A DNA stretch of 64,000 nucleotides from Conus ventricosus (GCA_018398815.1 CM031607.1:79785985-79849984); one strand, 5' to 3'; positions 11,960 through 26,200 are shown, counted from the first letter of the stretch. The notes: a model not told the origin generated them from the sequence alone. Numbers and translations are program-made.

Positions 11960-12120
11960 GGCTGGCCCAGAGGGAAGAAGCAATATTCTCTTGATCCCTA
12001 GGTTTTGGGTTCAGTCCACACTGGAGACAGCCAAGTGAATGGAAATGGTCACTTCAGCCTCAACAGATGCAGACACCAACCATAGCTCCATTCCATTTCA
12101 TTCCCATCCTTCAAAGAACA
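11960..12120 (+). repeat. Possible tRNA-derived SINE head
   Basis: TGGCCCAGAGG (11963-11973) resembles a Pol III A box and GGTTCAGTCC (12008-12017) resembles a B box. Their spacing of about 44 bp is within the range of tRNA-related SINEs. No cloverleaf can be folded with confidence, and the tail is undefined. Confidence 0.25.
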
Positions 12121-12666
12121 GAACCCTATTGTCTGAAAATAGAACTGATGACCATAAAAAAAAAAAACAATAATGATAAAAAATAAAAAGACCTTTCTGT
12201 GGGTTGGCCAGACCCTGACAATTCATGGATGCAATGGTTATTTTGCTACTCATATTAAGACCAAAATTTAATATGGGTCATACCAACATTTGGACACATT
12301 ACAATACTGACATAATAAAATCAAACCAAAAATGAACAATGAAAATCAGAGCAAATCATGTTTAAGTAAAAAACAACAGTTGCTCCACAGAAGAAATTTT
12401 CGGCAACATTCAGATGAGAATTTTTTACACAGCCAAGCACAGCGGCACACTCTAAGAGCGGCTTCAAGATATCAAAAACATAAACGTTTGAGAGAACTGA
12501 AACGTTTGCTTCAAAAGGAGAAAAGAATGCATGCATACATATGCAAGGACAGACACATAATGAATTAAAGTTTCTGGGTACATCCGTATTGGGCAGAAAA
12601 GCAACAGATGGATATAAAACATTCCACCCGTTATTCTAATTCAGTTGAACACGTGTTCACACATGC

Positions 12667-13089
12667 AAGATGACAACAACAACAACAACAAAAAAAGGGG
12701 GGGGGGGGGGGGGAATGGGAGGGGCAGGGGCCTTAACATCATGGGATTTTCAAGTACAGTATTGTGTTGACAACCGGCAAACTTTTAATCCACTGTCATC
12801 CATTATTTACAAAAGGCCTAAACACACACTCTGCCTTATTATCTATTGTTTCACACACACACACTTGTAAGCAAAAGCATGCGCGTGGACGCACGCACAC
12901 ACACACACACATAAACAGACTCACAGAAACACAAGCATGCATACTTACACATACACACAGCCCCCCCCCCCCCCCCCCCCCCCCCCCCTTCCATACACAC
13001 ACAAATACAAAAGCGTACATGCACACATAAATACAAGCACACATATATGCAGTGACTCACGCACTCACCCACTCACTCATTCAAACACA

Positions 13090-13120
<31 letters not shown>

Positions 13121-13140
13121 CATACAAACTCCACACACAA
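12667..13140. repeat. Simple-repeat cluster: (CAA)n, poly-A/G, (AC)n, poly-C
   Basis: Contains (CAA)n at about 12674-12690, a 17-base G run at 12697-12713, interrupted (AC)n across 12850-13130 and a 28-base C run at 12961-12988. Open frames here (proline, threonine/histidine or glycine runs) are repeat artefacts. Confidence 0.95.
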
Positions 13141-14170
13141 CAAAATGCGCACCACTGCAAAAGCACAAACAACACAATAAGACAAAGCATACACTACACA
13201 TATTTCATCACTTCCCAACAAGATTTTTGTTGAAGTAGACATGAATCCATCTCGTTTCAAAAATTACTGAAGTGTAGTATGAAGTAATGATATTTCACAT
13301 AGTCACATAAAAGTAATAAAAGTAAAAGGGCATCTTTGTAGAACGTAACACATTCCGTTTAACAATAAAAACATGTCCATTGCAGTGATATTCAGTTTCT
13401 AAACATGCGTACACACACACACAAACACACACTCATCCACACAAGCCCGCTCTAGCGAGCACTCACGCGCACCTCCACTTAACCCACCCAACCATACACA
13501 CAAACACCAAGAGGCGCATGTGCATACATACGCGTTCTCACTGTCACCTTCCCTCCCCCCCTCTCTGTCTCTCCTTTGAAAGCAAAAGGAAGTCGAAAAA
13601 AAATCTGGCAAACAAATGTATGGGAAATAAAGAGTGACTGGAGCAGTTAAAAAAAAAAATATAAAAATCAGGGATGGACTTTAATTTTTTTCCCCTTTTT
13701 AAAGTCCATCAGTAAAAGGGAATCGTGTTGGGAGAGGGGCACAAAGGAGATTCTACCCACACCACATTCTCCCCACGACTCTCAGACATCCACCTCATGT
13801 ACACACAACATCAGAATTTACACAGAACACACCATTTCAAAAGAAATTGGGCTATAAGAGCTTGTACCTGTTTAAACACAATGAAACTGCTTTTAGAGAC
13901 AAAATCAGCAACCATCATCATCATCATCATCAACACTATTATAATCATCATAGCACTATTAATAACACAACTGCAGTTAAATAAGTCATAGGTATTTCCA
14001 ATCAACATAGTATTTATAATTTCAACAATCCATGGTTTTCTGTTACTATACATTTTCAGACTTTGATACCCTGTTAACTGCAATCACAAACTCCGTGCAA
14101 AAACAATACAACATAATAAATTAGGGATTCAGGCAAGGGTGGGAAAAGAAAAGAAAAAAAAAGAAAAGTT

Positions 14171-14229
<59 letters not shown>
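14171..14229. repeat. (GA)n microsatellite
   Basis: About 59 bp of nearly pure GAGAGA with a single interruption at about 14187, continued by GA-rich sequence to about 14250. Confidence 0.95.
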
Positions 14230-14231
<2 letters not shown>

Positions 14232-16685
14232 CAGAGAGAAAGAGAGAGGAGGGGACAAGACAATTCATGCAATGAAATAGATCATGAGCTTGGCTTGAAG
14301 GGAACAGTGAGGTGGGGAAAACATAAAACAAAAAAAGGAACTGTATGCTTGGTACTACTTGTATGTCATACTTATCACTCTTTTGTTTCCTAACCTTTCA
14401 GTTACATTTTATATCCTTGGTGTCTTTTAACTTGATTTTTTAATTTCTGATAAATTAAGCCTTTGAAAATTAAGCTTTATTGATCACAAAATTAAAATTT
14501 TCTATTGAACTCTTTTTTTTTTTTTTACAGCTAGCCGTCCACATATAAATTTAACTTGAAAACTGAAGAGGGCTTCAAGTGAAAGGACAAACTGCGCTGT
14601 TTCCACCATGCGCTGTTTCCACCAACCATTTTTCTCTGAGATTTGTCTGGAAATTCAAGTGATTTAATCTATATCTTCTTGATTGTATTTACTTACTGCA
14701 AACAAATCAGATACAGCACATAAGAAAAACCCACTTCTCCAAAGATACACTTACTTTTAAACCATACAGTAGCCTCTAACTGATACCCAGTTGACTCTTA
14801 CTTGTGCGTGAGCTCAGTTGCAACGTCATTGCCTTACTTTCCGTTTTGCCACTGAAGTCTTCACTCAGTATGATCAAACAAAAACTTTTCTAAATTCAAA
14901 AACAAAATGCGAAAGTGGGGTGATGGAGGCAGACTAAAATGGCAAGAAATGGGCTCAGAGCTTCATCACCTGCTTTGAAAAACATGAATCCATTTATTAT
15001 CTTAATAACAGTACTGTGAAAAACACGGCTGCTTGATCATGATTTGTCACCAGTGTTTGAACTCAGTTTGCTTTTGATTTTGAAGTTGGAAGAAAAAGAA
15101 TTATGTGACAGTATACTGATATCTCAGACTAGTGCTAAAACTTTGATGGAGTAGTGTAACTTTCTGATGCACTGGCCTGGCTGGCAGCCCTGAACAGGGT
15201 AGCCTACCTGTTTCCTGCTGGATTGAAGGACTGTGCTTTCAAGCTGTAAAACCCTCACCCTAAGAGTGGTTTAAAATCACATTTGACCGTCACCTCCACA
15301 GGCAAGTACTCTAATCATCTGTGTCAGGCTAACTAAGGTCTGAACTTCCCTACAGAGTGATAGACAGTCTCAAAGACCTAACTAAACTACTTTCCCCTAC
15401 ACACAATGCAGTCCTAATACCGAATCAAGTTCGTATGCATATATTCTTCATCTATCTGACGACACAGGGGTATATTTTACATTTAACTGCACACTCTCCA
15501 GACAGACAGGCACGACAATTGCACACACCATCAAGCACTCATAGGTTCAATCCATAAGCACACTTAACACATCCAACCTTGGAAAAGCTAATGTCCAACA
15601 GTATATTCTCCTTGGGTGCAATGTCGCACAACACGCAACAATGCACTCGCGGCTAATATCACTATGGACCTTTGCCTATGAATACCGTGAATCACACTGT
15701 GCGCGGCAAGATTCACATAGTGATAATTGCTGTGAATCAATCACACCTTAAACTTAGCCAACTTCCACTAAAAATAAGTGGCAACCAACCACAGCATGGA
15801 ACAAACCTCTGTTCCCTCCCTGCACAATCGTTCTAGCAATCACAATTACATACAAGATGAAACAATTCACGGGCAAACACTTTTAACCAGTCAGATTTGA
15901 GTTCAGCTCTCCAAGCTTGACATCAAAACTGAACTCAGTTCCGAACTAGGAAGCACAAAACGATTTCTTGTCAGAATTATGTTAGAGTCTCAAGACCGAT
16001 CTTATACGTACACATTCTGTCTCCATGCAACCGTACAACAACCGAATATTTCATGTTACACCCGCCAGCCACACACAAACAGCTACTACTGCTTGAGTTT
16101 CAGCTTGTGCTTCAATTGTGCACTGACGTCACTCTAATCCAAAGTTATTCTCTTGCGTTCTCGAATGCCCACAATGATCATCTTCAGTGCTCACTCGCTC
16201 ACTCAAACGCTCGCTTCACTGTGTCAATAATGTCAACGGCACATGGCCCTGATCCGTACTGGGAGCTTGCGGTCCTTCACCGTAGACCTCCTCTGGGAAA
16301 GGGCTGGGACGAAGAGTACAAACAGGAACACCTCCGCCCATTTACTCCCACAGCACCCTGCACCAGGCTACCATTCGCACAACCACCCCTCATTAGGGGT
16401 AAGACTCGCAGTAATCCAATACGAAAGCTCTGGTACAATCCGAGCAGAATACAGCGACGACTCCTCTTGCACACCACTCCAGAAAACACTCCAGGTAAGT
16501 CCTGACGATGTACCAATGTAGTCCAGAGGCACTAGCATGAAAACAGTCCACAAAGAGCACACAAACACACTAGAACAAAACACAGTTCTCCTCTGTACCA
16601 CCTACAGCAATTGAAGAACTACGCAGATCTACACAGAGCACTGCCCACTTCTATAGCAATGCAACTTAGCAACTAAGCTATAGAC

Positions 16686-16704
16686 ATAAGATAAGATAAG
16701 ATAA
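16686..16704. repeat. (GATAA)n tract with a repeat-like downstream tail
   Basis: Nearly four ATAAG units are followed by a GC-richer segment (about 16710-16790) that looks unlike its AT-rich surroundings. It may be the 3' end of a retroposed element, but no head is visible. Confidence 0.5.
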
Positions 16705-17399
16705 TGTTGCTTATAGCCCAGCCGACCGCAAAGGGCCACATCAGGGCTGTCACCACGTTAAAATCAACTCACCAGTCAAAGCTATAGACATACCATTAGG
16801 CTAGAAGCCCAACAGTACAACCCCTGTTATCATGACCACACAAATCAATGAATGCATCAAAATAACAAATAGAAAAACGGCTATACGGCTACTTTTCTCA
16901 AAACAACGTAAGAACTATGCACACACTCCACATACCTGCGCATCTAAAATAGTCTCGCTGTTTCGTAGCAGCACTCATCGTATGAATTTTAACTGGTGCA
17001 ACACATTTTATTCAAATGAAATTTAAATAAAATAATCTAACGATACTCCCACCATTCAAGCCACCAGGTACTGCAGGCAACAACAATACACTGTCTGAAA
17101 GGACATCTACGAAGAACATATAAATACAAACACATGCACGACTCTTGCTTTGCACGCACAACAGAAACATCTCTCAGTGCACATGCCGAATGAAAATACC
17201 CCTTCTGCTACCATGAAGTTTGTTCTCACGGTCACACAGACGAACACTCTCACACAGACACGCACACGCGACTCGGTGCTTAGCAGAATAGTATAGGCAT
17301 GTGGAATAAGTAGACAGTGTGTCTGAGAATCTGACTTTTGAGGCACATACACTTTGACAGCAGAGACTCCATACATATACCAAGCAAAAGATAACTCAC

Positions 17400-17508
17400 C
17401 TGCAAGGGACTGGGAGAAAAGAATCTCTGAGAACAGACTGTGTTTTTTCAGTCTGCGGAGATTTTCAGAGATGAGGCCCTGGTCATCACTGTCACTGTCA
17501 CTGAACAT
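17400..17508 (-). CDS. First coding exon of the senataxin-like or unknown nuclear protein gene
   Basis: The start ATG (17508-17506) lies in a good context (ACCATGT, A at -3). The exon encodes 36 residues beginning MFSDSDSDDQGLISENLRRL and ends CAG|GTGAGT in phase 1. The split codon (G + AC, Asp) joins exon 2 so that its frame is the 1,778-codon open frame. The acidic SDSD start followed by a basic/hydrophobic helix-like stretch is followed by disordered sequence in exon 2. Unlike vertebrate senataxin there is no long helical N-terminal domain, which weakens that identification or implies a different gene structure. Confidence 0.75.
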
Positions 17509-19696
17509 GGTCACGGGGAGTGAGTCCCACTCTACACCTGCATGATCTCCCTTTTCTTTCCTCTACACCTTGCTTTTCTTTCCTCCACGCCGCAGCCAGC
17601 GTCCACCACACCAGCAAGAAGCGACGGCCTGGAACACAATGATTTCATGTTAACAACAGCGACCTGGGAGACTGACAAAATACAGCCATGCCATCACAGT
17701 ACCCGTGACTTTCAGCACAAATTTTTGTTTTGTGCGCTCTTATGTGAAATTTGAGTCCTCTGACTTCAGCTTAACAATATTAACAGTAACACTAATAGTC
17801 AAGAAGCTGACGCTGCATGGACCATGTTACGTAAACGCATTGGCTTGAACAGTGTACACTGAATGAGTGAGGGCTTGAAATACCCATATCCGTCTAACTG
17901 TCTAAGACAACTAAATCTTCCCACGGACAAGTGGAAATATTCTCTCAACTAATCCATTGGGCAACCTATTTTTGATTGTGTCAAAGGGAGATAACCAGGA
18001 GTATTCAGCTTTAATTACAGCAGACCATTTACACTCCCCCTCCCCCCTCCTTTTTTTTTCCCTAGGTCTGCATCCACCACCTCCCTGCCCCTCCCCCTCT
18101 TGTCCTCTTTCTCTCCCCCACCAACCTCTACCTCTTTTCTCCTTCAGGTTTGGTTTTATTTTTTCTCTCCATTCTTTCTTCTTCTTTAAGATCTGAACCC
18201 ATTAGAGTGTTGTCTCACCAATTCGAGCATTCTCTGCATATAAGACATGTCTGCAGCATGCAAAAACTGTTTATGGTCAGCGCAGAAACAATGCATTTGT
18301 TCCTTTTCTTTCTCCCCCTCAGGTGAGCATCACGTGTGTGCAGAGCATGTCATTGCTGGCATTTTTTAACTGACTTTGGATCGGACATCATTTATCAACT
18401 GCCTCTTTACATCGAGTGGGAAAGTAGAAATTTGAGGGGACTAGAGCATTTAAATAAAAAACCTGTTTGTCCTCAGGACAACTAAAAAATAATCTGGGAT
18501 TTCCCCCATTCCTGGGAGGGACAACTAAAAATTATCTATGTCCACCTACATCCAGGAATCTAAATGTACAGTAATAAAGTCAGGCATGTCACATCAAGCC
18601 CTGTCTATATGTGGATTTGCCCCTATTCATCATTTTTAACTGACATGATTTTCAGCCAAGCAGAGAAAAAAATACACAGTAGATGGATTGTGAAGAAAAA
18701 GAATGTAATTCATTTTATTGTTTGGCTTAAACTATCCAAGTGAAATCTAATGAAATCTTTCTTTTCAACTTGTCATCTCTCTTTTTTTTTTTTTAACATG
18801 GCAAGTACATTCACTGATTCAGTCAAACAGAGTATGAATTAAAACTCCCCGTACTAACACCATACTGTACATCTTACTCAACTGAGAGCAGAATTTGAAT
18901 GATAAGGAGGAGGGCATATGACTTAACGGTCAATCCTTCAGTTTGAAACGACCAAGTTGGCCAGAGTGACAGAAATACCCCTGACACCATCAGCCCTGGT
19001 AAGCCAGAAATCCTGAAGGCAATGATGAATGATGGGATTTCTAGAGTGCTAGGATGCTGTGTCCAAGAGGCATTACAGAGGCGCTGAAAATGTTGGAATG
19101 CCACAGCAATGGCAGGCAATAACACCCTTGCTTTATGGATGGAGGAGTCCTGACCTCGTAAGTAAGTTGTAAGCCTCTGTGATGATTTTCAAGAGAAAGC
19201 CATCTCAAAATGGTAACTGCTGTGGCATCTTTCTGTATAAGTAGGGCTGATGGAGATGGAAACAAACCTGGAAAAAAACACAATCCTTTACACCTTTATA
19301 ACAGGGGAGGCATTCCATCCTCACCCCTCCTTACCATTCCTTGAGATGGTTCACTGTATTCAGTCTTCAAAACATCTAATTTGAAGACATGGCAAATTCC
19401 TATGGTTTAATCCAACCAAGGCATTATTTGCAGCAAAGATCTTTTTTTAAAGCATAGAAAATGATAGGAATGCTTTGAGGTCAGTTAAAAAAAATATAAC
19501 TGTGTTCTCCCAGTCATTAGAAATGAAGATGGATGCCATATATTTCCATTTCACATGCACTTCACAGATCCAGAAGTAAACATTCAACGAAAACAATTTT
19601 CATATCAAATGGAAAATAGAAACAGTTCTCATAACAAATGAAAATGAATTTCAACTTCTTATGTTTTCAGTGCATATATGCAACGGTCCACACACA

Positions 19697-19727
<31 letters not shown>

Positions 19728-22606
19728 CAGAGAGAAACACACAAACATGCACATGCATGCATGCACACACACTGAATAAATGAAACCGATATCTAGATCT
19801 ATTTATCTATCTGTGTAAAGCTAAGTCATTAATGTAATGATGGAAAAATTGGTAGCCTGCACTTGTTTTCCCCCGCTACTAAACAACATCTTTCTCTCTC
19901 TCTCTCTCTCTTTCGATATATTATGTATACATGTAAGTATGTATGATCCGGAGTATTAGAAGTAAGCTGTGGTATATTTTCCTACAAATTATTATGTACA
20001 GGATGTTATTATGAACTTATGACGTGATTTTCTAGCCATATTCTTTCACAGTCTACAAAAGGCACAAAACTGAGGCATCAATCATTCTAAAATCTTTTTT
20101 TCTGTTCTCATTAGAAGAGCATAAAAAAAAATTCTTTACAGACAAAGTTATGTGTCTTAAAAACTGAATGACCATCAATATCTAAATATAATCATAAACT
20201 AGTTTTGCAACTAAAATGTTTTAAAACACATTTCGTTACTTCCTCCCTCAGTATGAGTAAACAATCAAAATAATTTGTGTTCTACTGTAAACAAACAAAC
20301 AAAAAATTAGCCAACCTTCCTAAAGTTTTGACTTTTGATCTCCATTTTACTTGTGTTCATCTCCAAGTCCAATACCCGAAACTAATGACCCAAATGTCTA
20401 AATTTGCATCATGTTTTGGGCAGGTCACATTTTTTTTTTTTTTACTTTTCTTTTTAATTTTTCAGTCAAATAATTCCAGGAATGCTATGTCCTAATTCAG
20501 CATCCCCCTTTACCTTAATGTCATTGACTGGCATTCTCAGGGACAAAATGACTTTCTTTTATGAGAGTTCCAATCAATGCAGTTTTTCCTAATATTGAAA
20601 CCATCTAGTAGTGCTGACACTGAAAATAAATTTCATGTAAGTTTTCTACAAGTGTTGGAGGTTTTTTTCAAAAGTGGTCTAGATTCTGCAATGCATAGTT
20701 TGTGCTGGAAGAACATTCCAGTCAGTAATTCTGTTGGAAAAGAACTTTCTTAGCTATGCTGTTCCTACTAGGTCTCGTTTTCATGTCAAGTCGCAGAGAT
20801 GAAGACTGCTAGGTGTACTAGCCAGTGCATCATGACCGTACTAAGTGCACTATATCTGGTGAGATTGTCTGTTGCAATGAAAACTGTCAGCAGGGCTTCT
20901 GAAAATGCAAAAAATTGCGTACAGTACGCATTAAAACTCTACGGGACGCACGGTTCTGAAGGTCCCAGACAAATTTGGTGAAGTCAGACATAAAGTGAGA
21001 AAAGACTGCCTTCAACATCGTAAGTTGGGTGCCGTAACATCGTAGGTCTGCTACACTTCGGACTGACCCCATCCCTTTTCAAGTTTGAACAGTAACAAAG
21101 CGAGTAGGGCAGCCTCCTTACAACATACATCGGTCACTTTTGTCGTCTGCTGAGGCTGACTGACTAAGCTTAACGCTAGGCCACAGCATCGTTTTCAGTT
21201 GACCGAATTTTCCTACTTTGAGCCATGTGATGACGCTTTTCATTTTCCCGGCAGGAGAGAGGCATTTCCGCGAAGCCTTTGTTTCCAACATGTCTCTCGA
21301 AGCGTGGTTAACAAAATCATCATTGCAAAAGCGAAAAAGCGTAGCAGAGGAGCAAGATCGAGAACGGATACAACTTTTGATGTTTATTTTGTTGTTTTTA
21401 TTGTGACGATGTGTCTGTGACAATTGCAGTGGCGTGCAGGGATGCAATTTTTTAACGTATATTTTGTTGTTTTATTGTGGTGTAGGAACCCCTTAATGTT
21501 AGCCTAGGACCCCTTAAAAATCTGATGAAGGGGTCCCTGGGACCGGAAAGATTTTCACCCCAGCAGATGCCCTGTCAGTCAAGGTTGTTCTCATGTTCTC
21601 TTCTAAAGTTATATTTATCTAGCACTTCAAAAGTTCAAAGAATACCTCAATAACAAGAAATTTTTTTTATAATTTTTTTTAATGAACATGGGACCATTGA
21701 AAATCACAGCTGAATGGGAGCACAAACTGTTTCAGAAGCAATAGGACTATATTTTAGAATAAACTGATTACATTGTAATCAATTTACAATTGCACCGGCA
21801 GCAGCCCACAAAGAAGGAAAAGGCCAATAAACTAATCAAAATAAACTCTGTTTACAAGCTGGCCACCATGTCAAAATGTTGCAGTCCTTGAGCACAGATT
21901 ACCTGATGCCATGATGGGGTCATTGCACTGGATGTGAATAGACTCTTATGGACAGGTATTTATTTCATGAACCAACCATGTGTCTATCACTGGACAAATA
22001 ACTGAAATATTGATTTGACAATAAACAATATCTTTCGGTTTCCGTCAATGTGAACAGACAGTTTATGGACAAATTTATATTGATTTAATGAACAATTTCT
22101 TTCGGTTTCCACATCATTTTGTCCGTCCATTTGGTTTCAGTGTATTTTCCATATATTGTTATATATAAATACATTCTATGCATGTGCTTGTGCATTTGTT
22201 TGTATATGATTATGAGCATGTTATCATTGACGTTAGTTCATTACAACAATGTAGCAGGCTGCTAATGGTTCTCGTGTGTGGTCTTTTACTTCACTCCTAT
22301 GTAACAGGCACCTGGTGGACGTTGTTCTTTTTCTCCTCCAAACGTGGAACACCCTCTCTCTTTCACATTGTATATCAATGTCATGGCCTGTAGTGGTAAT
22401 CAAAATTATGGCCAACCTACTGTTGTCATTTCACCCCCCTTTGCCCCACCCTCCCCTCCTAATGATATGCTTCCTATTGATGCGATGTTTTATTCTGAAT
22501 GTTTCTACATCTTCATCCATCGAGTGTCCACAATCATCAGGTTGATTATTCTGACACTTTTGGGAGGTTGACGCCTTAAAAAAAAAAAAAAAAAAATCCA
22601 CCCTAT
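17509..22606. other. Upstream and intergenic region of the left gene
   Basis: 17.51-17.7 kb should contain the 5' UTR and promoter of the minus-strand gene; no TATA box or CpG island stands out. The rest is AT-rich with (AC)n at 19689-19729, (CT)n at 19892-19912 and a short imperfect repeat of the phrase CTTTCGGTTTCC at about 22030 and 22100. No gene or RNA is recognised. Confidence 0.5.
19689..19729. repeat. (AC)n microsatellite
   Basis: CACACA tract with one ACC interruption. Confidence 0.95.
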
Positions 22607-23060
22607 TTACTGCAGGAGGCTGCTAGCTCTTGACCTGAATAGGTCAAGAGTCTCTGATGACACAGCAGTCTCTGTCAAGTTGTTGTTCCACTCCTGGATG
22701 GTACGTGGCAGGAACGAGTTCAGTCTATAGTCTCGTACACACTGGAGGCGGTTTAGCTGACAGATGGGAATGCAGTCTTCTGTCACATGAGGTTGCAGCT
22801 CTGAGTTTGGATTTTCCATCAGACAAGGCCTTTCCAAACTCCACATGTACTAAGTCCCGTCTGATCATATAGAGCATGGCGAGCTGAGCAACCTTTCTCC
22901 GGTTTTGCAATGATGTCCAACCTAACTCACTGATCATTTGTTGAACACTTGCATGTCGGTAGTAATTGTTGTTGACAAAACGGGCTGCTCTTTTTTGCAC
23001 TGCCTCGATGGCAGTGATGTGTTTTATTGTAAAGTTAAAACATTTCAATGAATGTGCCTT
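22607..23060 (-). mobile_element. Decayed non-LTR retrotransposon 3' fragment (reverse-transcriptase C-terminus)
   Basis: Two overlapping minus-strand frames (about 23060-22725 and 22846-22607) encode the characteristic region after the RT domain. Motifs include IEAVQKRAARFV, then LGWTSLQNRR and AMLYMIRR, and in the second frame YRLNSFLPRTIQEWN followed by a C-terminal LFRSR motif. This block is common to CR1/Jockey-type elements. A frameshift separates the two halves, and the endonuclease and catalytic RT are absent. It is a 5'-truncated dead copy. Confidence 0.85.
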
Positions 23061-23217
23061 TATCCAACTACATACAATCATGATTCATGCTCAAGGACCA
23101 AGGGTGAAGAATTTGAGCGTTTATACTTTTACAGTCTGTATCCCCTGAAGAAGGTAATTAAAGCTGAAAATTTGGGAAATTTTAATCTTGTTTAATTGGA
23201 TTTTTATCTACTTTGAC

Positions 23218-23218
<1 letters not shown>

Positions 23219-23272
<54 letters not shown>
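23219..23272. repeat. (GT)n microsatellite
   Basis: Uninterrupted TG dinucleotides over about 54 bp. Confidence 0.97.
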
Positions 23273-23275
<3 letters not shown>

Positions 23276-26200
23276 AAGCCTGTTTCAACATAACGAGGTA
23301 CCAATCAAGAGCCGAGTGGTGTGCACATGATATGTAGCACATTCTTCTTTCGTATAGCAGCCGCCATCAACCGGTTGATGATTTTGCCACTTTTGCCATA
23401 TTCTCGATGTTGATGTTCTTCTTCTTCTTCTTCCAGATGGGGATGTTTAACCTGATCCGTGCCCACAGTCTTCACGTAGACTATTCTGGCACACAGGTTG
23501 CATGCATTGTGTATTTTCGTGTAGCCGGTGCTCACCCGTCTTAGGACATGAGCATCGGGATCTTTAGAGTCCCTGTATGATCTTAGTGCATGTGACACAG
23601 ACTAGACCTCGGTTTATAGTCCCATCCGTGTTGTTTACTTTCATGTTTGGGATTCACTGACTTGTCTTTTTGTTAATGGGACTCAGAAGAAAGACTGCAA
23701 TGTTGCTCATTTCGGTCATCAACTCTGGCCGACAAATCGTGGCAGACAAAATGCGAAGTTTAGAAGACATCAGAATCTGAGAATGACTCAATGAGAGATC
23801 GAAATTCATTAGGCCTATGCAAACTTACCAACGTCACTCAGCAATTCGTTTCTCCTTATATCGACGACAGTGCGAATGAGTTATGTGACGTTAGCGTAAC
23901 AAAGAACTACACCTTAGCTCATTTACATACTTTAAATCTGATTCATACACTAAACCAAGGCACTGCGTCAAACCAGCAAAGCTTTGGAGTTTCACTCTCG
24001 CTGCATGCACTGCTTGGAATTAACCGGAAACAGTAGGCCTATGACAGAAAGCAGTTTTCCTGGAAAAGACAGTTCACTCTGGAGCAGGGTTTAGCTCACT
24101 GGCTGCGATAGCTTCCCTTTACGGAACACGACAGTGGTAGGTTGACGCAAAGAAGTTGATCGTCGACGGACGTTTATAGTCAGTGCGGTATAATCTTTGT
24201 TGTTCTTGTTGTTTTTATGTTCAAGTTCTTGTGCCCAGGAACGAACCCAAGTCACAATCAGGGCGAATCAAAGATTCAGATCCGGATCAAATAGGTTAAT
24301 CAGCGGGATCATTGTAACAGACTAGAAAGTTACAATCTGATTGAATATGTCACAATTTACGAGCCATTCGTGTACATTTTTTTTTTTAATTCAGAGAGAC
24401 AGATAGATAGATTCATTGAGATAAAGATAGACAGATATAGCCAGGTTTCTACCGTATGCACTTACATTTTGGTCACCTTTTACTTTTTTTAGTAGACAAA
24501 ATGTTTTGTTTCAGAGCTACCTTTCCCCTTACCACATTGGTTGGATGAATCAGGATCTAGGACTATTTCGTGAAAATCTTTAAAATGTGAATGCCTCAGA
24601 ACCCATAAAATTGAAAAAAAATATGCGTTACTCAAGAAATGAAAATTAATAAGTTGTATTCGTCTCAACAGTAGTAGACTGGAATGCCTTCTCTAAATCG
24701 ATATTTTGTACAATTTAATTCCGTCGCCAGTTTCGAGTATCGCCGGTCAAACCTTGAGTATATTTTTTTTATTTCGCTCAGAATATGAGAAAAACTGCAA
24801 AATCAAAACACGGACATTAAAAGTAAAGTTTATAAGCCCTCAGTTCGTATATATTGCATGCTCAGGATAATTATTTTCCTCACAAGCTTGCGACTATACG
24901 AAATGAATGACGATGCTGACCTTCCTGAAATGTCGCTTCCTTCGTACTGCATCACTGTCATTGTCGGAGATTTTGGCTAAATTATCGATCTACAAAATTC
25001 AGACTTTTCGATTTAAACCCTGTTAATTATTCTATTTCTATGACAAACGCTGCTGAAACTGTATAAAAATAATAATTCGGTAGTCCATTTTAACAGAATA
25101 CCTTCTAATCGAAAATTGAATCAAAAGCTTATAGCCTATCGGCAGCTGGGCGAGAAAGAAAACCAGTCGTGTTTTGTATTAATTTTAAAAGTTCTCCGCT
25201 CAGACACAGTTTTGGATAACCAAATTTTTATGTATGAAAAGTGTAAAATGCCTGCCAATAATTCGTTGATTAACACGCATCTTTCGTCGAATTTGAGAAG
25301 ATAAGTGATTGCCCGTTCTTCGTTTTCATTGTTCTGAATGTTGTGTATCTTGCCAAAAGAAGACCTGAGAAGTTGAAACGCGTCGTGTTCTGTCTTGTAA
25401 ATTGTTCGTCCATGTTAACCGGTGTTACTTGAAATTCCTTGAAAAAATTGTTTAAATTTCTGCCTGTAGTCGCCTCACATTGAAACTGAAAGCAATCGAG
25501 ACAATTAACTGCACGAGCCCTGCGCATTCCACTTAACTTCTAACCCCAAATTTTTACACGAAAAATTTGACTCTGATGGGCATAAACAAAATTAATGATT
25601 CTGTTCAAAGTAGCCTACTGGTCAATGGTTCCCATAGCTGTCAGTGAAGTATTTAATATTTTACCATGTACTTGAAAGTTGTCTTGTATCTCTCCACCGC
25701 CTCTGGTTCTGTGAAAAAGAAAAAAGAATGCGAGTGTAATAGAGAATTTATAGCGTTTGGGGCCTTATCAGTGACTGCTGGACTCGTATCTGAACATCTA
25801 GTTCACGTCACATTTCAGGCCTTAGGGTCATCCGTGATCCTTTAAACTGTCTTCTTGGAAACACTTGGCATGTATTTTGATGTTAACTTTCAGACGCAAA
25901 GATTCTCAGAACAATTTAATCATGTCCGTTTCTAGAAACTAATTTTTGATGTTTAAATAGTGTAGTCTGCGATGTAAAAACGGTGTTGTTGTACGCTATT
26001 CACATCGTGTGAAAACAAAATAAGACCAATTAAATTTAGGCTGCCGGGCATGCGACAGGCACTTTAATGGATGACGCTGACTTCGAGATAAAACATAAGC
26101 AAGAGAACACAGATCAGATTCAGTTGTTATGGCCTTGTCATATAAGGGAACTAACCGGGCCTGGCTAGTAGGCCTACGTTGTTCAACGAGAATTGCTACC

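Larger units (their letters stand above)
10291..17399 (-). other. First coding intron (about 7.1 kb)
   Basis: Bounded by donor CAG|GTGAGT (intron from 17399 downward) and acceptor TTTTCCAG (ending at 10291), phase 1. Contents: a TTAA-flanked MITE (11001-11674), a possible tRNA-derived SINE head (about 11963-12017), simple repeats at 12.67-13.14 and 14.17-14.23 kb, and a (GATAA)n tract at 16.69 kb. The rest is AT-rich with no recognised gene. Many stop-free stretches here are translations of (AC)n, (GA)n and poly-G/C. Confidence 0.7.

Noticed and set aside
12670..13233. ORFs with poly-Pro, poly-Gly or Thr/His runs
   Set aside because: Direct translations of (AC)n and C/G homopolymers on either strand.
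16700..16800. tRNA gene near the (GATAA)n tract
   Set aside because: No cloverleaf or paired A and B boxes could be found.
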